From Gammaproteobacteria bacterium (GTDB taxonomy: Bacteria; Pseudomonadota; Gammaproteobacteria; Enterobacterales; Psychrobiaceae): a DNA stretch of 64,000 nucleotides. Under the pieces are notes generated by a model. The model ran no database searches, was not told the DNA's origin, and saw only the letters and a program-made list of their open reading frames with translations. Made by a program: the position numbers and the translations under genes. This document shows positions 43,384 through 54,394 of this stretch, one piece after another. The stretch is taken from positions 1 to 64,000 of the forward strand of contig JABSRU010000023.1 of the NCBI GenBank assembly GCA_013214965.1, given 5' to 3'. How positions within the stretch are numbered: position 1 is the stretch's first letter; every line of letters starts with the position of its first letter.

Positions 43384-44010
43384 ATGAGCGTAATAGAAGT
43401 TAACCATCCCCTGATCAAACATAAGCTTGGCCTAATGCGAGAAGCTGATATTAGTACTAAACATTTTCGAGAATTAGCATCGGAAGTTGGCAGCTTACTC
43501 ACCTATGAAGCCTGTAAAGATTTTGAAGTGGAAACCACCACCATTAACAGTTGGAATGGTGAAATTCAGGTTGAGCAAATCAAAGGTAAAAAAGTCACGG
43601 TCGTACCAATTTTACGTGCTGGTCTCGGCATGATGGATGGCGTTTTAGAACTGATCCCAAATGCAAAAATTTCGGTCGTTGGGATGTTTCGTGATGAAGA
43701 GACTCTAGAGCCGGTGGTCTATTTCGAAAAGCTAGTTAGCCAAATCGATGAAAGGATAGCATTAGTTATCGATCCAATGCTTGCCACTGGTGGCTCAATG
43801 GTGGCTACCATTGATTTATTAAAAAAACGCGGTTGTAAAAAAATTAAAGCCTTGGTGTTAGTTGCTGCACCGGAAGGGATTGCTGCCTTAGAAAAAGCCC
43901 ACCCCGATGTTGAACTATACACAGCCTCCGTTGATGATTGTTTGAATGACGCCGGATATATCCTGCCTGGTTTAGGTGATGCAGGCGATAAAATTTTTGG
44001 TACTAAATAG
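43384..44010 (+). CDS. upp: Uracil phosphoribosyltransferase
   Basis: Pyrimidine salvage: uracil plus PRPP to UMP. 208 residues as usual. [19 protein letters not shown] start, [13 protein letters not shown] near residue 78, PRPP-binding [13 protein letters not shown] near 127, and the terminal [14 protein letters not shown] that shapes the uracil pocket. It is followed one base later by uraA, so uptake and salvage are coupled. Confidence 0.97.
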   Translation: MSVIEVNHPLIKHKLGLMREADISTKHFRELASEVGSLLTYEACKDFEVETTTINSWNGEIQVEQIKGKKVTVVPILRAGLGMMDGVLELIPNAKISVVGMFRDEETLEPVVYFEKLVSQIDERIALVIDPMLATGGSMVATIDLLKKRGCKKIKALVLVAAPEGIAALEKAHPDVELYTASVDDCLNDAGYILPGLGDAGDKIFGTK

Positions 44011-44011
44011 C

Positions 44012-45244
44012 ATGACCAACTCCAAATGGTCATTGGTCAAAGAAATTTTAACCGGTACTCAGATGCTGTTTGTTGCATTTGGCGCGCTAGTGCTAATGCC
44101 GCTACTGACCGGATTAGATCCTAACGTCGCTTTGTGTACCGCTGGCATAGGCACGCTTTTGTTTCAATTGGTGACAAAGGGTCAAGTTCCGGTATTTTTA
44201 GCCTCATCATTCGCCTTTATCGCGCCGATAATGTATGGCACTCAAACCTGGGGCATTCCGACAACGATGGGTGCTCTAATGGTCGTCGGTGGTGTTTATG
44301 CACTGTTTAGTGGCATCATCAAGTTACGTGGCGTTGGTTTCATCCACCGATTCTTACCACCGATTGTTACCGGACCGATCATTATGGTGATTGGTTTATC
44401 GCTTGCTCCTGTTGCCGTTCATATGGCATTAGGTCGTACCGGCGACGGTGCTACACAACTGATAGATCAATCGTTAGCCCTGAGCATTTCTTTACCTGCC
44501 TTATTAACAACCTTATTAGTCGCCGCGTTTAGCAAAGGTTTTATGCGTCTAGTGCCTATTTTAGCTGGAATAATCGTTGGTTATGGCCTCTCGCTATATC
44601 ATTCAATTATCGACTTTTCAGCGGTCATCAATGCGCCTTGGATAGCCATCCCCAATTTCACTGCACCAGAATTCAAATGGGAAGCGGTGATCTACATGTT
44701 ACCAGTCGCATTAGCACCGGCCATTGAACATATTGGCGATGTGCTAGCGATTAGTTCAGCCACGGGTAAAGATTATCTTAAAAAACCTGGCTTACACCGT
44801 ACTTTATTAGGTGATGGCATTGCAACAACAGCAGCATCATTACTCGGTGGACCACCAAATACGACCTATTCTGAAGTCACTGGCGCGGTCATGCTCACTA
44901 AAGCGTTTAATCCAAGAATCATGACCTGGGCTGCTATTTCAGCAATCATCATGGCCTTTGTGGGTAAATTGGGCGCATTATTACAAACCATCCCTAGCGT
45001 CGTGATGGGTGGAATAATGATGTTGTTATTTGGATTAATTGCCAGCGTTGGTTTAGGTAGCATGGTTAAAGCCAAAGTGGACTTTGATCAACCTCGAAAT
45101 TTTATTATTTTCGCGATTGTTTTAGTGTTTGGTATTGGTGGTATGGCGCTTAACTTTGGTGGCTACAACATCCAAGGGATTAGCTTATGTGCCCTAGTCG
45201 CTATCATCCTTAATATCATTTTACCGCAAGACAAACCGGCATAA
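44012..45244 (+). CDS. uraA: Uracil:proton symporter
   Basis: 410 residues, NAT/NCS2 family, about 14 TM segments. The family motif region reads PVALAPAIEHIGDVLAISS near residue 240, with the conserved proton-coupled Glu. GGPPNTTYSEVTGAVMLT near 285 is the UraA signature. An in-frame start at 43976 lies inside upp; ATG 44012 gives MTNSKWSLVKEILTG. Operon partner of upp. Confidence 0.95.
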   Translation: MTNSKWSLVKEILTGTQMLFVAFGALVLMPLLTGLDPNVALCTAGIGTLLFQLVTKGQVPVFLASSFAFIAPIMYGTQTWGIPTTMGALMVVGGVYALFSGIIKLRGVGFIHRFLPPIVTGPIIMVIGLSLAPVAVHMALGRTGDGATQLIDQSLALSISLPALLTTLLVAAFSKGFMRLVPILAGIIVGYGLSLYHSIIDFSAVINAPWIAIPNFTAPEFKWEAVIYMLPVALAPAIEHIGDVLAISSATGKDYLKKPGLHRTLLGDGIATTAASLLGGPPNTTYSEVTGAVMLTKAFNPRIMTWAAISAIIMAFVGKLGALLQTIPSVVMGGIMMLLFGLIASVGLGSMVKAKVDFDQPRNFIIFAIVLVFGIGGMALNFGGYNIQGISLCALVAIILNIILPQDKPA

Positions 45245-45323
45245 CCATTAAAAGGGCAACCTTTATTGTTGCGAGACATTAAGCTACAATATCGGTTGTT
45301 TTTTTAGTAAACGGATCGAAATT

Positions 45324-46886
45324 TTGGTAAAAGTAATATCTTATTTATTGTTAATTCTCTCTTTTTTTTCACTAAATGGCTGCTCATTAACAGCAGATAA
45401 TTCATTTTCAACACCGACAACACAGATTGTTATTCCTCAAGTTGAGCCACCACAAACTGTCGCTATTATTAAACCCCAAATTGAGATCGCTCCGCCACCA
45501 CTTACGCCACAACAAGTTGAGAGTCTGTGGCAACGTATTGCGATGCAGTTATATTTTGAACAACCTGAAACCGCAAAAATAAAACGTCAAATTAAGTGGT
45601 ATTTAAAACATCCAACTTACATGAATAGAGTGGCTCAGCGTGCCCAACCCTTTTTACATTTAATTGTCGACGAAATAGAAAAACGCCAGTTACCACTGGA
45701 ACTCGCTTTATTGCCAATTGTTGAAAGTGAATTTAATCCGTTAGCCTATTCCCATGGCCGGGCGTCTGGGATGTGGCAAATCATTTCTGGCACCGGTAAA
45801 CGTTTTGGTTTAAGCCAAAATTGGTGGTATGACGGTCGCCGTGATGTCTATGCTTCAACCCATGCAGCTTTGGACTACCTTGAATATCTCCATAAGTTTT
45901 TTGACGGCAATTGGCTCCACGCTATCGCCGCCTATAACTCTGGTGAAGGACGAGTTCAACGAGCAATTAGAAAAAACAAAAAAGCCGGTAAAGCCACTGA
46001 TTTTTGGTCATTACAATTGCCAAAAGAAACCAAAGACTATGTGCCTAAGTTATTAGCATTAGCTCTCCTACTAAAAAACCAGCAACATTATGGGGTAACG
46101 TGGCCGATCATTAGTAATCAATCACAAGTCATTTTAGTGGACACTCAATCACAAATCGATTTAAATTTTGCAGCGTCTTTGGCTGACATTGATGTTGATT
46201 ACTTAAGATATTTAAATCCTGGATTCAATCGTTGGGCCACCAACCCTACGGGCCCTCATCAATTGCTATTACCAGTAGATAAGGTCGAGGGTTTTCACCG
46301 TAAGTTAAATCAGAGTGCGCCAAAGGATCGGCTCAATTGGGTTCGTTATAAGATTAAATCTGGCGATAGTTTAGGACTGATTGCTCAACGCCATCAAACG
46401 ACGGTAACTGTCGTTAAAAACATTAATGGCATGACATCAAATAGCATTCGTGCTGGAAAGTATTTACTCATTCCTATCTCTGCAACCACGACTCCACCCA
46501 CGTTTAAGCTCCCAGTAAAAACAAGAGCAAGTACTAAAACCCATGTCGTGAAATCAGGGGATAATTTGTGGGACATCGCAAAAAAATATGATGTAAATTA
46601 CTTAGCGATTGCGACATGGAATAAAATCTCCCATAAAAAAACATTGCGACTAGGACAGAAGTTATTGATTAAATCATCGACAAGTTCTACTCCACCAAGT
46701 GAGAAGAAACTTATCACCAATATCCGTTACAAAGTAAAACGCGGCGACTCAATTGCTCGAATCGCCCAAAAGTTTAGCTTAAAAATCACCGATGTCATTC
46801 GTTGGAACTCGTTAAACACCAAAAAATATCTTAAACCGGGTCAAATGCTAAAGCTTTATATTAACGTAATGGAAACCAATTCTTAA
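45324..46886 (+). CDS. mltD: Membrane-bound lytic murein transglycosylase D
   Basis: 520-residue lipoprotein (lipobox SLNGC) starting at TTG. The SLT domain spans about residues 130-290: catalytic Glu in PIVESEFNPLAYSHGRASG, then GMWQIISGTGKRFGL and AAYNSGEGRV. Three C-terminal LysM repeats follow (KIKSGDSLGLIAQ, VVKSGDNLWDIAKK, KVKRGDSIARIAQK) that bind peptidoglycan. It cleaves glycan strands to anhydromuropeptides, which NagZ then recycles, and the two genes are convergent neighbours here. Confidence 0.95.
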   Translation: MVKVISYLLLILSFFSLNGCSLTADNSFSTPTTQIVIPQVEPPQTVAIIKPQIEIAPPPLTPQQVESLWQRIAMQLYFEQPETAKIKRQIKWYLKHPTYMNRVAQRAQPFLHLIVDEIEKRQLPLELALLPIVESEFNPLAYSHGRASGMWQIISGTGKRFGLSQNWWYDGRRDVYASTHAALDYLEYLHKFFDGNWLHAIAAYNSGEGRVQRAIRKNKKAGKATDFWSLQLPKETKDYVPKLLALALLLKNQQHYGVTWPIISNQSQVILVDTQSQIDLNFAASLADIDVDYLRYLNPGFNRWATNPTGPHQLLLPVDKVEGFHRKLNQSAPKDRLNWVRYKIKSGDSLGLIAQRHQTTVTVVKNINGMTSNSIRAGKYLLIPISATTTPPTFKLPVKTRASTKTHVVKSGDNLWDIAKKYDVNYLAIATWNKISHKKTLRLGQKLLIKSSTSSTPPSEKKLITNIRYKVKRGDSIARIAQKFSLKITDVIRWNSLNTKKYLKPGQMLKLYINVMETNS

Positions 46887-46897
46887 TCTTAGTTAAA

Positions 46898-46927
46898 TCA
46901 ATAGTGGTATTAATTTACCACTATTGA
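46898..46927. terminator. Convergent hairpin between mltD and nagZ
   Basis: Stem TCAATAGTGGTA (46898-46909) pairs with TACCACTATTGA (46916-46927) across the nagZ stop codon. There is no pronounced T-run, so efficiency as an intrinsic terminator is uncertain. Confidence 0.55.
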
Positions 46928-47964
46928 CTATTCATCACAGCGGCTAATTTAACCGCACGGTTCCACCGTTGACTAGTAACAAGTAATTTCCGGTCTATCG
47001 CATCGTTTGGTAGCATGTTTAACAATCGACGTTGAGCATTTTTTCGCTGATCGGCATCCGTAATATCGGTATAATTTTGTGCTAAATAACTCAGAATTAT
47101 CCTCGATGCCTCAGGTTTATTACACACTAACACCATATCGCAACCCGCTTGAATCGCCGCTTGGGTTCTTTGCTCAAAATTCCCAGCAACCGCAGCGCCA
47201 GCCATCGCGAGATCATCACTAAACAACACGCCATCGAAGCCCAGATTTTGGCGTAATATTGTCTGTAACCAAAAAGCTGAAAAACCAGCAGGTTGATCAT
47301 CGAACGCTGGATAAATCACATGAGCAGGCATTAACGCATCTAATTTTTCATAAGCAATCAGCTGTTTAAAGACCGAGAAATCTAATTGTTCAATCGCTTC
47401 TTTACTCCGGTTATCAACCGGTATAGCAAAATGAGAGTCAGCTTCAACACTACCATGACCCGGAAAATGTTTGCCAGTACAAGACATGCCCGCTTGCGTC
47501 ATGCCAAGAATGAAGTGCTGGGCTAACGCAACAACTTGGTCTCCGTCATTTGAAAAAGCCCGATCACCAATCACTTTAGAGCAAATATCTATATCTAACA
47601 CTGGTGCGAAGCTGATATCAATATCAAAGTTTAGCAATTCTGCCGCCATTAACCAACCCAGTTCAGTGGCATAATCCGATGCTAGGGCGAGATCACCATT
47701 GGCATATTTAAGAATATTAGCCATCGCTGGAATATGGGTAAAACCCTGCTTAAAGCGCTGAACTCTGCCACCTTCATGGTCGACAGCAATGATAAATTCT
47801 CGCCCAGCAACCTGCCGAATAGCCGCTATTAATAAGGTGAGTTGATTGGTAGTTTCAAAATTCCTTGAGAACAGGATCACTCCTCCAACCAATGGATGAG
47901 CAAGTTGTTGCTGTTCTTCTGGCGACAGAGTATAGTCGCGGACATCTAACATCAGTGGTCCCAA
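46921..47964 (-). CDS. nagZ: Beta-N-acetylhexosaminidase NagZ
   Basis: Cytoplasmic GH3 enzyme of peptidoglycan recycling, removing GlcNAc from anhydro-muropeptides. 347 residues; catalytic Asp in LFSDDLAMAGAA near residue 246 and the loop GKHFPGHGSVEADSH near 165 with the His-Asp dyad of NagZ. It starts at TTG, as the protein begins MGPLMLDVRDYTLSPEEQQQ exactly like E. coli MGPVMLDVEGY, with AAGGA upstream. Confidence 0.96.
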   Translation of the reverse strand: MGPLMLDVRDYTLSPEEQQQLAHPLVGGVILFSRNFETTNQLTLLIAAIRQVAGREFIIAVDHEGGRVQRFKQGFTHIPAMANILKYANGDLALASDYATELGWLMAAELLNFDIDISFAPVLDIDICSKVIGDRAFSNDGDQVVALAQHFILGMTQAGMSCTGKHFPGHGSVEADSHFAIPVDNRSKEAIEQLDFSVFKQLIAYEKLDALMPAHVIYPAFDDQPAGFSAFWLQTILRQNLGFDGVLFSDDLAMAGAAVAGNFEQRTQAAIQAGCDMVLVCNKPEASRIILSYLAQNYTDITDADQRKNAQRRLLNMLPNDAIDRKLLVTSQRWNRAVKLAAVMNSQ

Positions 47965-48107
47965 AATATTGTTCCTTGTTAGTATTTAACCTAAGTTCCG
48001 GTTATTTAATGAGATAATAAAAACCATCACAGGTCAGATTGGCTCTTTCTTTGGGCTAGTGTATCATTGTCAGTGAGTGTAGTTTAAAGCGTTTATAGAG
48101 AAATATT

Positions 48108-49478
48108 ATGATTAGTGTATTTGACATGTTTAGTATCGGGATTGGGCCTTCTAGCTCTCATACAGTTGGCCCAATGAAAGCAGCATACCAATTTTCCCAA
48201 TTATTAAAAAAACAAGCAATATTAAACCAAGTCAGTCATGTGAAAACAGAGCTATTTGGCTCACTTGGCCAAACAGGCATTGGCCATGGTTCGGGGAAAG
48301 CGGTCATTTTAGGATTAGCGGGCTTTGAACCAGACACTATTGATCCGGAGCAAATCGACCTCTACCTAGAGCAAGTAGAAGCGACCCAAAAACTGCAACT
48401 AGCTGGCAGTCATGAAATTAACTTCCCAAAAAAGAACGCCATTGTTTTCCATCGTCGAAAAACCTTACCAGGTCATGCTAATGCGATGGAACTCATCGCC
48501 TATAACGGCAAAGATGTGTTATTCAGTAAAGTTTATTACTCGATTGGTGGTGGTTTCATCGTCGATGAGCAAGAGCTGGCGGCAATGAGTAAAAAGCAAG
48601 ACAATACAGATCGCTCTAAATACCCTTTCGAAACTAGTGAAGAGTTAATCAGACTCTGTAAAGAATTAGGCTTTAGTATTTCTAATTTGATGATGGAAAA
48701 CGAAAAGCAGTTCATGTCAGAGCAGCAAATCACGGAGAAATTGGCCGGGATTTGGCATGCAATGCAACGCAGTGTCGATCGCGGCTGTCGCCGAGAAGGG
48801 ATCCTACCGGGCGGGTTAAAATTACGCCGACGAGCGCCTTCGTTATTAAGAAGTCTCAATGCCCAAGGTAATAATAGTGACCCATTAATGGCAATGGATT
48901 GGGTTAATTTGTTTGCCATGGCTGTTAATGAAGAAAATGCGGCAGGCGGCCAAGTAGTTACAGCACCAACCAATGGCGCGGCAGGCATTATCCCTGCTGT
49001 ACTAAGTTATTATGATAAATTCGTTGAAACAGTAACCGATGAAGTGGCGGTACGCTATTTATTAGCTGCTGCAGCTATCGGTATTCTATACAAAAAAAAT
49101 GCCTCAATATCAGGCGCTGAAGTTGGCTGTCAGGGCGAAGTTGGCGTTGCTTGTTCAATGGCAGCGGCAGCACTCACCGATATTATGGGTGGTACGGTAG
49201 ATCATGTGGAAAATGCAGCAGAAATCGGAATGGAGCATAACCTCGGTTTAACCTGTGATCCGGTGGGAGGACTCGTGCAAGTACCCTGTATTGAGCGTAA
49301 TGCCATGGGCGCAATTAAAGCGATTAATGCCTCAAGATTAGCGCTGCGTGGCGATGGTAACCACAAAGTTTCACTCGATAAAGTAATCAAGACTATGTGG
49401 GAAACTGGCAATGATATGCGAAGTAAATACAAAGAGACCGCCCGTGGTGGCCTCGCCGTTAATATCGTTGAGTGCTAA
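48108..49478 (+). CDS. sdaA: L-serine dehydratase (single-chain, [4Fe-4S])
   Basis: Deaminates L-serine to pyruvate. 456 residues, fusing the alpha and beta domains as in E. coli SdaA: MISVFDMFSIGIGPSSSHTV at the start, GGQVVTAPTNGAAGIIPAVL near residue 285, cluster-binding Cys in EVGCQGEVGVACSMAAAALT near 343-353 and CDPVGGLVQVPC near 382-393. Oxygen-sensitive Fe-S enzyme. Convergent with cysB. Confidence 0.96.
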   Translation: MISVFDMFSIGIGPSSSHTVGPMKAAYQFSQLLKKQAILNQVSHVKTELFGSLGQTGIGHGSGKAVILGLAGFEPDTIDPEQIDLYLEQVEATQKLQLAGSHEINFPKKNAIVFHRRKTLPGHANAMELIAYNGKDVLFSKVYYSIGGGFIVDEQELAAMSKKQDNTDRSKYPFETSEELIRLCKELGFSISNLMMENEKQFMSEQQITEKLAGIWHAMQRSVDRGCRREGILPGGLKLRRRAPSLLRSLNAQGNNSDPLMAMDWVNLFAMAVNEENAAGGQVVTAPTNGAAGIIPAVLSYYDKFVETVTDEVAVRYLLAAAAIGILYKKNASISGAEVGCQGEVGVACSMAAAALTDIMGGTVDHVENAAEIGMEHNLGLTCDPVGGLVQVPCIERNAMGAIKAINASRLALRGDGNHKVSLDKVIKTMWETGNDMRSKYKETARGGLAVNIVEC

Positions 49479-49493
49479 GCACTAATTATTAGT

Positions 49494-49526
49494 AATTACC
49501 CCATCATTATCAATGATGGGGTAATT
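49494..49526. terminator. Convergent terminator hairpin, sdaA/cysB
   Basis: A 15-bp perfect stem AATTACCCCATCATT / AATGATGGGGTAATT with a 3-nt loop, directly between the convergent sdaA and cysB stops. The T-run is short on both strands. Confidence 0.75.
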
Positions 49527-49527
49527 G

Positions 49528-50514
<987 letters not shown>

Positions 50515-50729
50515 TCAATATTTGTTGAATGTCTTAATGGTGTACAAAACCACCACATAAATGATTTATTGTTATAAGTAATAGAAATATACAACAAAAA
50601 GGTAATAAGAAACAAGGATCAATTATTTTTTCTTAAGATAAATGAATATATGACTCCTTCAATGCGATTGAAACTAGATTTTTTATTGTAACTAGCGTTA
50701 TGATATAAAAATAAATTCAATAAGGTACG

Positions 50730-51443
50730 TTGACCCAGACTAAAATGATGAACCAAACAAACCCAAATAAAATTAACTACGGTAAGGTGTTATCTGCTGT
50801 TGCTCACGACATGAAGAATTCTTTAACCATGATGTTTCAATCACTGCAAACGTTAGGAAATCAGCCTGAGGAACAAAAACATATTACGGCAAGCCAACTT
50901 GCTGACATTAATTATCAGGTGCAACGTCTCAATGGCGGTTTGACTCAAATCATGGGCTTGTACCAAGCAGAGGGCGATCGCCTAGTTATCCACTCTCAAG
51001 AAGTATTGATCAGTGATTTACTGGAGTCAGTCATCTGTCAAAATGATTTATACACTGAAAGCACCGGTATTGATTGCGAGCTTGATGTCGATGAGGATTT
51101 GTTGTGGTATCTTGATACCGAGTTGATTTCTTACTTAATTGATGATGTTCTTAGTAATGCAATTCGTTATAGTAAAAACAAAATCATCATTAAAGCGGCC
51201 ATCATCGAGCAACAATTACAAATTAGTGTCACTGATGATTCTGCAGGCTATCCCCAACAGATGCTTGATGCAGCCGCAGCGCCAATAGAACAGCTTGATA
51301 GTGAGTTTGGTCGCATGGGCATCGGTTTGTTATTTTCCCGTTTAATTGCCATTTCACATCAAAATAATGTTCAATATGGTAAAATTTTCCTCACTAATAA
51401 TAGTAAATTAGGTGGTAGCGAATTCATGATACGTTTACCTTAA
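50730..51443 (+). CDS. Orphan cytoplasmic histidine kinase
   Basis: 237 residues: HisKA-type dimerisation helix with phospho-acceptor His in SAVAHDMKNSLTMM (near residue 28), and an HATPase domain with N box DDVLSNAIRYSKN (near 146), G1 VTDDSAGYP and G2 RMGIGLLFS. It has no TM segment, sensor or PAS domain, and no receiver gene lies next to it. Starts at TTG 50730 (AAGG about 4 bp upstream) or ATG 50745. Followed 25 bp later by a membrane-anchored partner. Signal and partner regulator are unknown. Confidence 0.85.
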   Translation: MTQTKMMNQTNPNKINYGKVLSAVAHDMKNSLTMMFQSLQTLGNQPEEQKHITASQLADINYQVQRLNGGLTQIMGLYQAEGDRLVIHSQEVLISDLLESVICQNDLYTESTGIDCELDVDEDLLWYLDTELISYLIDDVLSNAIRYSKNKIIIKAAIIEQQLQISVTDDSAGYPQQMLDAAAAPIEQLDSEFGRMGIGLLFSRLIAISHQNNVQYGKIFLTNNSKLGGSEFMIRLP

Positions 51444-51468
51444 TTTTGATTAACATGAAAGGCACCCT

Positions 51469-52236
51469 ATGTCCTTAACCATTATATTGATTGCCGTTGC
51501 TGCTCTCATTATCATTTTAATTGTATTTACCGTAATGCAACAGCAAAAGCGTGCCGTTCAATTAGAGCAACGTGCTGAAGTATCACGTTTAACAGTGTCG
51601 ATTGATGAAACTGAAGATTTGTTATCTCGCATTGCTAATATCCCGATCACCAAATCACTGATGATGGTGCTACATAATAGAATCATGGAAACTCAAAAAA
51701 GCATCAAGAGTATCAATGGTGATAACAGCTTAACGCCGATGATCAACGATCGCGCTAATCTTATTCAGCAAATTGCTAAAACGTTTCAATCTAAAGGTCT
51801 CGATACGTTTAGACTGCCTAATGATGACCGTGAAGTTCTGCAAATGGTTCAGGTACTCAAAAAATTAAAAGGGACTATCAATGCAGAACATAAACGAGGC
51901 CGCACTAATCCCCAAGTCTATACCAATGAAATTAAGCGCATCGATTTACTCCAAATACGCATTAACATCAATTCGATCATTAAACGCGCTAAAATTGCGG
52001 TTGAAGCAAAACAAACTGGATCTGCGCGTACTTACCTAGAGAAAGCAATCAAAACATTAAAAGCTATTAACAGCGAAGGCGATGTTTTTGTTGGCGAGCG
52101 CTTATCTGAGGCAACAAAAATGCTACAAAGCCTCGATCAAGTCAGAATTGATCGTCAGGAGCGCGAGAAAAAAGCACAAGATGATAAATCCAGTACTGAT
52201 CTCGATATGCTATTTCAGCCTAAAAAGAAATGGTAA
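51469..52236 (+). CDS. Membrane-anchored helical protein of unknown function
   Basis: 255 residues: one N-terminal TM (IILIAVAALIIILIVFTVM), then about 210 residues of charged, helical, coiled-coil-prone sequence with no Cys, ending in the acidic/basic tail LDMLFQPKKKW. I recognise it as a conserved type seen near cysB in related marine genera, but no function is known. Transcribed with the orphan kinase, so it may serve as its membrane scaffold; that is inference. Confidence 0.75.
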   Translation: MSLTIILIAVAALIIILIVFTVMQQQKRAVQLEQRAEVSRLTVSIDETEDLLSRIANIPITKSLMMVLHNRIMETQKSIKSINGDNSLTPMINDRANLIQQIAKTFQSKGLDTFRLPNDDREVLQMVQVLKKLKGTINAEHKRGRTNPQVYTNEIKRIDLLQIRININSIIKRAKIAVEAKQTGSARTYLEKAIKTLKAINSEGDVFVGERLSEATKMLQSLDQVRIDRQEREKKAQDDKSSTDLDMLFQPKKKW

Positions 52237-52248
52237 TCTTCACCCACC

Positions 52249-52274
52249 AAAAAAGCGCCTAAGGGCGCTTTTTT
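52249..52274 (+). terminator. Intrinsic terminator (GCGCC/GGCGC type) after the kinase unit
   Basis: AAAAAAGCGCC-TAAG-GGCGCTTTTTT, 12 bp after the stop at 52236. Confidence 0.93.
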
Positions 52275-52856
52275 ATTGGCGAAAAAGAACATCCAATGAC
52301 ACATCATTACGCTTATCCCTCAAATCATTACAAAACAATTCGTTATTCGATTCTTAAACATTCATACAGTGGCGGAGCTTTCTGATAATAAGAAATGATC
52401 TGGCTAGTTATCGTTTTTATGTCATCGCTGCCGGTGTAAAAAAAGCTCTTTATCAATCAAATGCCATATTACTAAAATCGATAGAACAGTTAATCTTGGT
52501 TATCCGAAAAAGCACTGACCCTGATGACTCTCTATTTACCATCGATAAGCTCTCACTAACCAAAGGAGCCATTGAATACCCCGATAAGACTGCCAGCAAG
52601 TTATCGGGGTATTCAATGGTTATAGATAGCCACGAGGCAATTCCTTCGTACAAAAGTAATAAAGTCAGCATCAACCACATTGTGACTAATAATAGAATCA
52701 GAACGAGCTGATATGACCATCAGATTAATGTCATAAACTTTATTGAGAATATTGACTTTAAAAGCCTTACAATCTATTTTGTTTGAAGTCATGAGAATGC
52801 CAGTAATAAATACAAAATCATTATCGCAGCACAAAAATAAGGACAATTTAGGATAT
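52275..52856. other. Gene-free 580-bp segment
   Basis: No convincing gene. Short open frames on both strands (up to about 115 codons) lack ATG starts or overlap each other, and two of them read the same PDK/PDN-LSGYSM-like peptide on opposite strands because of an inverted repeat (52569-52619). Some may be remnants of decayed genes. No tRNA or terminator apart from those listed. Confidence 0.5.
52569..52619. repeat. 19-bp perfect inverted repeat with 13-nt loop
   Basis: CCATTGAATACCCCGATAA (52569-52587) is followed after 13 nt by its exact complement TTATCGGGGTATTCAATGG (52601-52619). It has no T-run on either side, so it is not a normal terminator. Confidence 0.9.
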
Positions 52857-52882
52857 AAAAAAAGCGCCGACTGGCGCTTTTT
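52857..52882 (-). terminator. Intrinsic terminator of the alanine/glycine symporter gene
   Basis: AAAAAGCGCC (52859-52868) and GGCGCTTTTT (52873-52882) around a 4-nt loop; on the minus strand a T-run follows, 16 bp after the symporter stop. Confidence 0.9.
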
Positions 52883-52897
52883 CTTATTTAAAATAAC

Positions 52898-54394
52898 TTA
52901 ATCTTGTTTATCATTTTTTAATCGGTCTTCCCAAAAAGTCGCATTCTTAATGTCGAGCTTCACAGGATCGAAGGTGTATTTATCAACCCCTTGTTTACGT
53001 TGCTCTTCATAATCTTTTAATGCTTTAATCGCGGGACGAGAAATAAAGAAGATAATTAAGATGCCGATAATGTTAAGCCAAGCCATTAAGCCAACGCCCA
53101 TATCACCAAGGCCCCAAGCTAAGTTTGCGGTTTTAACACAACCATAGAATGTTGCGCTCATGATCACAATCTTTAGGATAAAGGTAAGTCCTGGGATCTT
53201 TAGAGTTCGGCTAATGTAAGCGATATTCGTTTCAGCAATGTAGTAATAAGCCAAAATAGTAGTAAAGGCAAAAAAGAACAATGCAAACGCAATAAACGGA
53301 TTACCTACGCCCGGCATAACATACTCAATCGCAGCCTGAGTAAAGGCAGGACTGTTAGCAGCCACATCAACCCCAAGATTTTGGACCAAGAAAGTTCCTT
53401 CAACCATACCGTGAACATTATAAGCACCGGTGATTAAAATCATAAATGCGGTCGCAGTACAAACAAACAAAGTATCAATGTAAACAGAGAAGGCTTGTAC
53501 GAGACCTTGCTGTGCTGGGTGGTCTACTTCTGCGGCAGCAGCAGCGTGAGGCCCAGTACCTTGACCCGCTTCGTTGGAGTAAACTCCTCGTTTTACACCC
53601 CAACCAATAGCGGCACCAAAACCAGCCATTGGTGAAAAGGCATCATTGATTATCAACGAAATAACTTCTGGTAAAATATCGATATTTAACGCGATAATTA
53701 CACAGGCAATGATGATATAAGCCAAAGCCATAAAAGGAACAACTATTTGGGTGAAGTTTGCGATACGCTTAACACCGCCGAAGATGATAAAACCAAGCAC
53801 CATCACCACAACTGTTGCAGTAACAATTTTGGTATAACTTAGCGCACCCATTACGGTTTCAATGGTTTGACCTGAGCCTAACGTATTTTCGATAGCATTA
53901 GCGATTGCATTTGATTGAACGCCTGGTAAAAATACGCCACAAGCAAAAATAGTGGTAATCGCAAAAAGCCAAGCAAACCATTTTTGACCTAGACATTTTT
54001 CGAAGTAGTAAGCAGGACCACCACGATATTGACCGTCTTGCTCTTCTTTATATATTTGCGCTAATGTCGATTCTACATAAGCGGTCGCTGCGCCTAAAAA
54101 CGCCACAATCCACATCCAGAAAATCGCACCGGGACCACCGAAACCAATCGCGGCTGCAACGCCAGCAATGTTACCCGTACCCACTCGACCTGATAAGGAT
54201 ACCGCTAGCGCTTGAAATGATGAAATCCCTTTATCTGAACCTTTGCCGGAAAAGAGCAAACGCCACATTTCACCAATGAGCCGAACCTGAACAAACCGAG
54301 TAATAATGGAATAAAATAGCCCGGTACCTAAACACAGATATATTAAAAAAGGACTCCAAATAATCCCATTCATAAAATCAACAAATTCTTGCAT
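52898..54394 (-). CDS. Alanine/glycine:sodium symporter (AGCS family)
   Basis: 498 residues, about 11 TM helices. Family motifs: FQALAVSLSGRVGTGNIAGV near residue 60, GGPAYYFEKCLG near 125, and AAIGWGVKRGVYSNEAGQGT near 259. Imports alanine or glycine with sodium, common in marine bacteria. Ended by its own terminator; it lies between a gene-free region and topA without operon partners. Confidence 0.94.
   Translation of the reverse strand: MQEFVDFMNGIIWSPFLIYLCLGTGLFYSIITRFVQVRLIGEMWRLLFSGKGSDKGISSFQALAVSLSGRVGTGNIAGVAAAIGFGGPGAIFWMWIVAFLGAATAYVESTLAQIYKEEQDGQYRGGPAYYFEKCLGQKWFAWLFAITTIFACGVFLPGVQSNAIANAIENTLGSGQTIETVMGALSYTKIVTATVVVMVLGFIIFGGVKRIANFTQIVVPFMALAYIIIACVIIALNIDILPEVISLIINDAFSPMAGFGAAIGWGVKRGVYSNEAGQGTGPHAAAAAEVDHPAQQGLVQAFSVYIDTLFVCTATAFMILITGAYNVHGMVEGTFLVQNLGVDVAANSPAFTQAAIEYVMPGVGNPFIAFALFFFAFTTILAYYYIAETNIAYISRTLKIPGLTFILKIVIMSATFYGCVKTANLAWGLGDMGVGLMAWLNIIGILIIFFISRPAIKALKDYEEQRKQGVDKYTFDPVKLDIKNATFWEDRLKNDKQD

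Noticed and set aside
52453-52846. Overlapping open frames of 70-77 codons on both strands
   Set aside because: They share a peptide only because of the inverted repeat at 52569-52619; none has an ATG start with ribosome site or a recognisable family.
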